36,016 bases of DNA, taken from the NCBI GenBank assembly GCA_916720425.1, contig CAKARD010000003.1:1-36016 (forward strand). Direction: 5' to 3'. Below, piece by piece: positions 32,173 to 36,016 of the stretch. This DNA is from an uncultured Kingella sp. (GTDB lineage: Bacteria; Pseudomonadota; Gammaproteobacteria; Burkholderiales; Neisseriaceae). The number at the start of each line of letters is the position of its first letter. Positions within the stretch are counted from its first letter, which is position 1. Position numbers and translations under genes: made by a program. The notes below the pieces were generated by a model. It did not search any database, was not told the origin of the DNA, and worked only from the letters and a program-made list of their open reading frames with translations.

Positions 32173-33015
32173 ATGCTAAGCAATATTAGTGAGCAGTTGT
32201 CTCGTCTATCCACCGCCGAGCGCAAAGTAGGCGAATGTGCTCTTGCTGAACCCAAATGGTTTGTTCATGCGGCGGTTGCCGAAATTGCCGAACGTGCACA
32301 AGTATCGCAACCTACCGTGATACGTTTTTGCCGTAGTCTCAGTTATAAAGGTTTGCCCGAGTTTAAATTAGCGTTGTCTGCCAGCATTAGTCAGGCAGGT
32401 TTGCCCTTTGTGCATGCTGAACTCAATATTGATGATAATATGAATGACGTGATGGAAAAGGTATTGGGCAATACCGCTGCGGCATTATTGGGCGCACGGC
32501 GCAGCTTAAAACAAGCTGAACTAGAACGTGCCATTTCTATGTTAACGCATGCGCGGCGGATTGAATTTTATGGCGTGGGCAATTCTGGCATTGTGGCACA
32601 AGATGCACAACATAAATTCTTTCGTTTTGGTATTTCTACGGTAGCATATAGTGACACACATATTCAGCTGATGGCAGCGGCAGTATTGAGTTCACATGAT
32701 GTATTGGTGGTATTTTCCAATTCAGGTTCGTCTATTGAAATATTAGATGCAGTGAGTGTTGCTAAAGAAAATCTGGCGCAAGTGATTGCCGTAACCCGTG
32801 CCGATAGTCCCCTAGCGCAACTGGCGGATTGTGTATTACCTGTAAGCGTACAAGAAGATAGCACGCGATACACCCCAATGATTTCGCGTTTATTACAATT
32901 AGCAATTGTGGATATTTTAGCAATTGGTTTAGCTTTGCGTTTAGGCGAGGCCGCCAGTTTTCAATTAGAAAAAGGCAAATTGAGTGTAGAACGTCATCGA
33001 GTGCCGAGAGATTGA
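32173..33015 (+). CDS. hexR: HexR/RpiR-family transcriptional regulator
   Basis: Regulator of central sugar catabolism with an N-terminal RpiR helix-turn-helix (residues about 1-75; AEIAERAQVSQPTVIRFCRS) and a C-terminal SIS sugar-phosphate domain (GVGNSGIVAQDAQHKFF, VLVVFSNSGSSIEILDAV). In proteobacteria HexR binds KDPG and represses zwf, edd, eda, glk and others. ATG 32173 gives 280 aa and starts at the conserved MLSNISEQL; TTG 32155 would add six residues. It stands downstream of pgl, glk and nudE on the same strand, consistent with control of that cluster. It is followed by a strong hairpin. Confidence 0.92.
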   Translation: MLSNISEQLSRLSTAERKVGECALAEPKWFVHAAVAEIAERAQVSQPTVIRFCRSLSYKGLPEFKLALSASISQAGLPFVHAELNIDDNMNDVMEKVLGNTAAALLGARRSLKQAELERAISMLTHARRIEFYGVGNSGIVAQDAQHKFFRFGISTVAYSDTHIQLMAAAVLSSHDVLVVFSNSGSSIEILDAVSVAKENLAQVIAVTRADSPLAQLADCVLPVSVQEDSTRYTPMISRLLQLAIVDILAIGLALRLGEAASFQLEKGKLSVERHRVPRD

Positions 33016-33043
33016 GCCCTTTAGAGATAAGGCTTTAAATAAC

Positions 33044-33074
33044 AAGGGCTAATGATAATTAGTCATTAGCCCTT
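33044..33074. terminator. Hairpin terminator between hexR and trxA
   Basis: A perfect 12-base stem AAGGGCTAATGA / TCATTAGCCCTT with a 7-base loop, between two converging genes. T content after the stem is modest (ATGTTTT) toward plus; toward minus the tail is TTATTT. It is probably shared. Confidence 0.75.
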
Positions 33075-33104
33075 ATGTTTTAATCAATAAATGTTTCTTG
33101 TTTA

Positions 33105-33434
33105 TCAAGCAATAGATGCGTTAATAAAAGCTTCTAATTGTGCTTTAGATAGGGCACCCACTTTATTAGCGATATTTTTACCATCTTTAAAAATAATCAA
33201 AGTGGGAATGCCACGAATACCAAATTGTGCGGGTACTGTTTGGTTTTCATCTACATTGATTTTGGCAATTTTAACTTTGCCATCTAATTCTTCAGCTAAT
33301 TGATCTAATAATGGTGCAACCATGCGGCAAGGTCCACACCAAGGTGCCCAAAAATCTAATACAACGGGTAAAGATGATTGCAATACTTCTGTTTCAAAGT
33401 TTGCATCTGTAACATGAATAATTTTATCGCTCAT
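33105..33434 (-). CDS. trxA: Thioredoxin 1
   Basis: Small cytosolic disulfide reductase, 109 aa, with the active site FWAPWCGPCRM at residues about 28-38 and the cis-proline loop IRGIPTLIIF. It supplies electrons to ribonucleotide reductase, PAPS reductase and methionine sulfoxide reductase. GAGGAAT stands 5 bases before ATG 33434, and a good promoter lies 47 bases upstream. It is monocistronic by the sequence signals seen. Confidence 0.97.
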   Translation of the reverse strand: MSDKIIHVTDANFETEVLQSSLPVVLDFWAPWCGPCRMVAPLLDQLAEELDGKVKIAKINVDENQTVPAQFGIRGIPTLIIFKDGKNIANKVGALSKAQLEAFINASIA

Positions 33435-33480
33435 GATGTATTCCTCAATTTAGTCTAAGTTGATTCATTTTAGTTTTAGC

Positions 33481-33509
33481 AAGATAGGCGCATTTGTCTC
33501 ATAATTCAA
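33481..33509 (-). promoter_or_regulatory. Promoter of trxA
   Basis: Minus strand: -35 TTGAAT (33509-33504), 17-base spacer, -10 TATCTT (33486-33481). The leader to the trxA start is about 40 bases. Confidence 0.6.
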
Positions 33510-33590
33510 GAGTACAGAAACGAATATAGTTTTTATATATGTTGTGTATAGCAATAGGCAAACTGATAGGTTGTCAGAGCAAGTCATGAA

Positions 33591-36016
33591 TTATGATATG
33601 GTTTGGTCCTTTAGAACTTGTAAACTGGGCGCAAATACTTCAAACAAATTATAGGTTAAATGTTGGAATAATTCACTGGAATAAGGCGGTTCTGTATCAG
33701 GGTTACGCCCATAGATTTGACGTACTTCGGGGTAATCTGTTTGTGGTGGGATATTGTTACGCCCTTCATAATAATCACGTGCTCTTGCTAAAACTTTTTC
33801 CCATGTGGGGTTTGGGGTGGCAAATAAAATCTTGGCACAATTCAACTGAATGCGTGGAAAAAAGGGTAAGGGCGTGTTTTGTCCTGTGTGATAGGCGGCA
33901 AGCCATTGTTCCAATGCTTTTTGCGCTTGTTTTTGTTCAATAGCGGGCAAACAATAACTTTGATTTAAATCGATATAATGTGTATTTCGTTGATGTGTAA
34001 CATGATCAGGAATCACAGCACAAAAAATCAAATGTTGTAATAATAAGCAAATGGTATCTCCGCTTTTGAGTTGGCCATAGGTGTTGTGTTCATTTAATAA
34101 TTGTTGTGCATAAATGATCTGTCCTATTTCGTGTATGTGCGCCAGATGGTAGGCAAACTGCCCCACTTGAGTTGTTAATATTCCCCCTTGTTCATCAAGA
34201 GCAGGACTATAAATCAGCTCGCTGGGCAATTGAGCGGCTTTAATGGCGTAATCTTGTTGCGTTAATTCACCTAATATTCCCGCAGGCAATAGACTTTGTG
34301 TGTAAAGCTGGGTTGCCAGTTCATCAAAATCTTGTTGTTTGATTCGCGCTTGAGTATAGGCGTGTGATAAAACACGTGGTGTGTCGGACAAAAATGGCTC
34401 TTCGGTGTGGTATGCTGTTTGTATATAGGGTGCGTGCCAATTTAATTGATTTTTTAGCCAATATTTTAAGGGATTGGACCAAAAATGCAAAAAATCGGTT
34501 TGTTCAACTAGGTTAGTAAAATTGGGATTGTGAGTAGGGGGAGGCAAATGAGATACAAATGGTGCAACAAGCTCATGTGGCTGATTGAGTGCGTGTGCAT
34601 AATCTTGGCGTGTGCTGTTGAGTCGCGCATCATTAACAAAATAGTGCTGTGAAAACGCTTGCAAGGGGTGGTGTATTACCCATTGTTGTTGCAGGATTTT
34701 AGGTTCTATTCCACTCATATCTGCCACGGTGTCAATGATCTCTTCCAATAGTGTTGATGGCGCACATTCGGCATCGGTGCGCATATTTTTGCCAATATAA
34801 GATAGATACAATACACTACGTGCTGACATCAGCATTTCTAAGAATAAATAACGATCATCATCACGCCTTGCTCGGTCTCCTTTTTGTGGGTGTTTGGCGA
34901 TTAAATCAAAGGGTGCTGCTTTGGTATTACGAGGCATATTACCATCATTCATGCCCAATAAACAAATCACTTCAAATGGTAAAGAACGCATGGGAATCAT
35001 GCTACAAAATGTTATCCCGCCGCGTAAAAAACCCGCTTCATCTTGGCGATGTAAAAAGCGTTTAATGTGATCTAGTGCTATATTGCGTGAAATGGAATAA
35101 TGAAAATGCGCGGTATCGGTTTCATTTTGCCATGTTGCTAACGCGGTTTCTAATTGTTGCAAAGCAGCGCGATCATCATCAGTGTTGATGAGAAATAATT
35201 CGTCAATCAAATGGCGGATGCGCTCACACCATTGAGAAACGGTGGCATTTTCTTGCCATGCTTTTTTGGTATGGGATAATAAATGTACCAAATGAGCAAA
35301 GCGACTTAATACACCTATGTGTTCGGGGTGAGAGGAGTATGCCATCAGATTTTGCCACATTCCTTCAGGCAACATAAAACCCAATACCATGCGTTCTAAG
35401 CCTTGTTGCCATGTGAATAAATGACTGTTTTCATCACCCTGCTCAGCGCGGTCATGTTTATCACTGCCCCAGCGAATATTTAATTGTGCGACTGTATCAT
35501 ATAATAGAGGTAAATCTTCGCGACTAATTTGGTGTTTATCTAATATGAGCTGACTATCTAGCAAAGCTAACAATTTATCTGCCTCAAAGCGACTATTTAA
35601 TACTTCCAAAGTTTGAGCCAAGCTATCTAGTAATGCCTGGTGGCGTGATAATTTAATATCCGATACGCTATAGGGTAAAGGTGTGGACGAATGTTTACCA
35701 AATATCGCTTCAATATAAGGTGTGTAAGGTTCAATATGTGGCATTAATACTGCAATTTGGTGTGGTTGCAGATGCGGTTTGTTATGTAATAATTTGAGCA
35801 GTTGATCTTTTAGAATTTGCAATTCCCGCAAAGGGCTGTGGGCGGCATGAATACTTAGACTATCATCAGCACACAATTGTGCGATAGGATTGCTTGTATC
35901 AATATTGGGTGCGATGGTTTGAATATAAGCAGCATGTTGTTTTAACCAGCCTGTTTGTGCGGCGGTTTCTGGCAAAGTAAGTGTTTGAATATGTTGTTGT
36001 ATGCTGTGTAATAGAC
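33591..36016 (-). CDS. recC: RecBCD nuclease subunit RecC, 5' part outside the window
   Basis: Chi-recognition subunit of the RecBCD helicase-nuclease, which processes double-strand ends for recombination, important in a naturally transformable organism. The frame is open from the right edge (LLHSIQQHIQTLTLPE) to TAA at 33591, giving about 808 residues; full RecC is about 1,100 aa, so roughly the first quarter is missing by window truncation, not by decay. Family segments are HQIAVLMPHIEPYTPYIEA, GGITFCSMIPMRSLPFEVIC with LLGMNDGNMPR, and ARRDDDRYLFLEMLMSARSV. The C-terminal PD-(D/E)XK-like domain is degenerate, as usual in RecC. trxA follows on the same strand with its own promoter. Confidence 0.92.
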   Translation of the reverse strand, partial: LLHSIQQHIQTLTLPETAAQTGWLKQHAAYIQTIAPNIDTSNPIAQLCADDSLSIHAAHSPLRELQILKDQLLKLLHNKPHLQPHQIAVLMPHIEPYTPYIEAIFGKHSSTPLPYSVSDIKLSRHQALLDSLAQTLEVLNSRFEADKLLALLDSQLILDKHQISREDLPLLYDTVAQLNIRWGSDKHDRAEQGDENSHLFTWQQGLERMVLGFMLPEGMWQNLMAYSSHPEHIGVLSRFAHLVHLLSHTKKAWQENATVSQWCERIRHLIDELFLINTDDDRAALQQLETALATWQNETDTAHFHYSISRNIALDHIKRFLHRQDEAGFLRGGITFCSMIPMRSLPFEVICLLGMNDGNMPRNTKAAPFDLIAKHPQKGDRARRDDDRYLFLEMLMSARSVLYLSYIGKNMRTDAECAPSTLLEEIIDTVADMSGIEPKILQQQWVIHHPLQAFSQHYFVNDARLNSTRQDYAHALNQPHELVAPFVSHLPPPTHNPNFTNLVEQTDFLHFWSNPLKYWLKNQLNWHAPYIQTAYHTEEPFLSDTPRVLSHAYTQARIKQQDFDELATQLYTQSLLPAGILGELTQQDYAIKAAQLPSELIYSPALDEQGGILTTQVGQFAYHLAHIHEIGQIIYAQQLLNEHNTYGQLKSGDTICLLLQHLIFCAVIPDHVTHQRNTHYIDLNQSYCLPAIEQKQAQKALEQWLAAYHTGQNTPLPFFPRIQLNCAKILFATPNPTWEKVLARARDYYEGRNNIPPQTDYPEVRQIYGRNPDTEPPYSSELFQHLTYNLFEVFAPSLQVLKDQTIS

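Overview
The window looks like chromosomal DNA of a low-G+C member of the Neisseriaceae, closest in style to Simonsiella or Alysiella. The evidence is a complete neisserial-type nuo operon, a MacAB pump, FadL/OmpP1, HexR, Glk and Pgl, and above all eight perfect copies of the 12-mer AGGCTGCCTGAA. That is the DNA uptake sequence (DUS) dialect I know as AG-simDUS. The species call is an inference; the family call is strong.

Layout. 1-54: 5' part of tRNA-Val(UAC), minus strand, with its own promoter. 361-3512: macA-macB, plus strand, ending at a perfect bidirectional terminator. 3573-24667: one long minus-strand nuo operon encoding all 14 complex I subunits in the order A to N. It is interrupted at six places by genes unrelated to respiration, all in the same orientation. 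Reading in transcription order: nuoA-B, [GNAT pseudogene, acidic 152-aa protein, GNAT], nuoC-D, [128-aa membrane protein], nuoE-F, [Dam methylase plus dead restriction enzyme], nuoG-H, [C5 methylase plus restriction enzyme], nuoI-J-K, [antitoxin-like protein plus broken Doc/Fic toxin], nuoL, [cupin], nuoM-N. Most block boundaries carry an intact or decayed DUS that begins only a few bases after a stop codon.

24829-28143: terminator and gene of FadL with a strong promoter overlapped by a dyad, a possible Roadblock-like protein, a DUF3579-GNAT fusion, and initiator tRNA-fMet with a near-consensus promoter, all minus strand. 28311-33015: plus-strand MFS transporter, pgl, glk, nudE and hexR. This is an Entner-Doudoroff/pentose-phosphate cluster without the expected zwf next to pgl. 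33105-36016: trxA and the 3' two thirds of recC, minus strand; recC runs off the right edge.

How it works together. The nuo products form the proton-pumping NADH:quinone oxidoreductase. The cargo genes have no visible promoters of their own and probably ride on nuo transcription. That arrangement suits addictive modules (two restriction-modification systems, one toxin-antitoxin pair) placed inside an operon where polar disruption would be costly. Several cargo genes are already decaying (a frameshift plus a nonsense codon in one nuclease, a frameshift in the Doc toxin, a nonsense codon in a GNAT), so gain and loss both look ongoing. The DUS copies at the junctions suggest natural transformation as the route.
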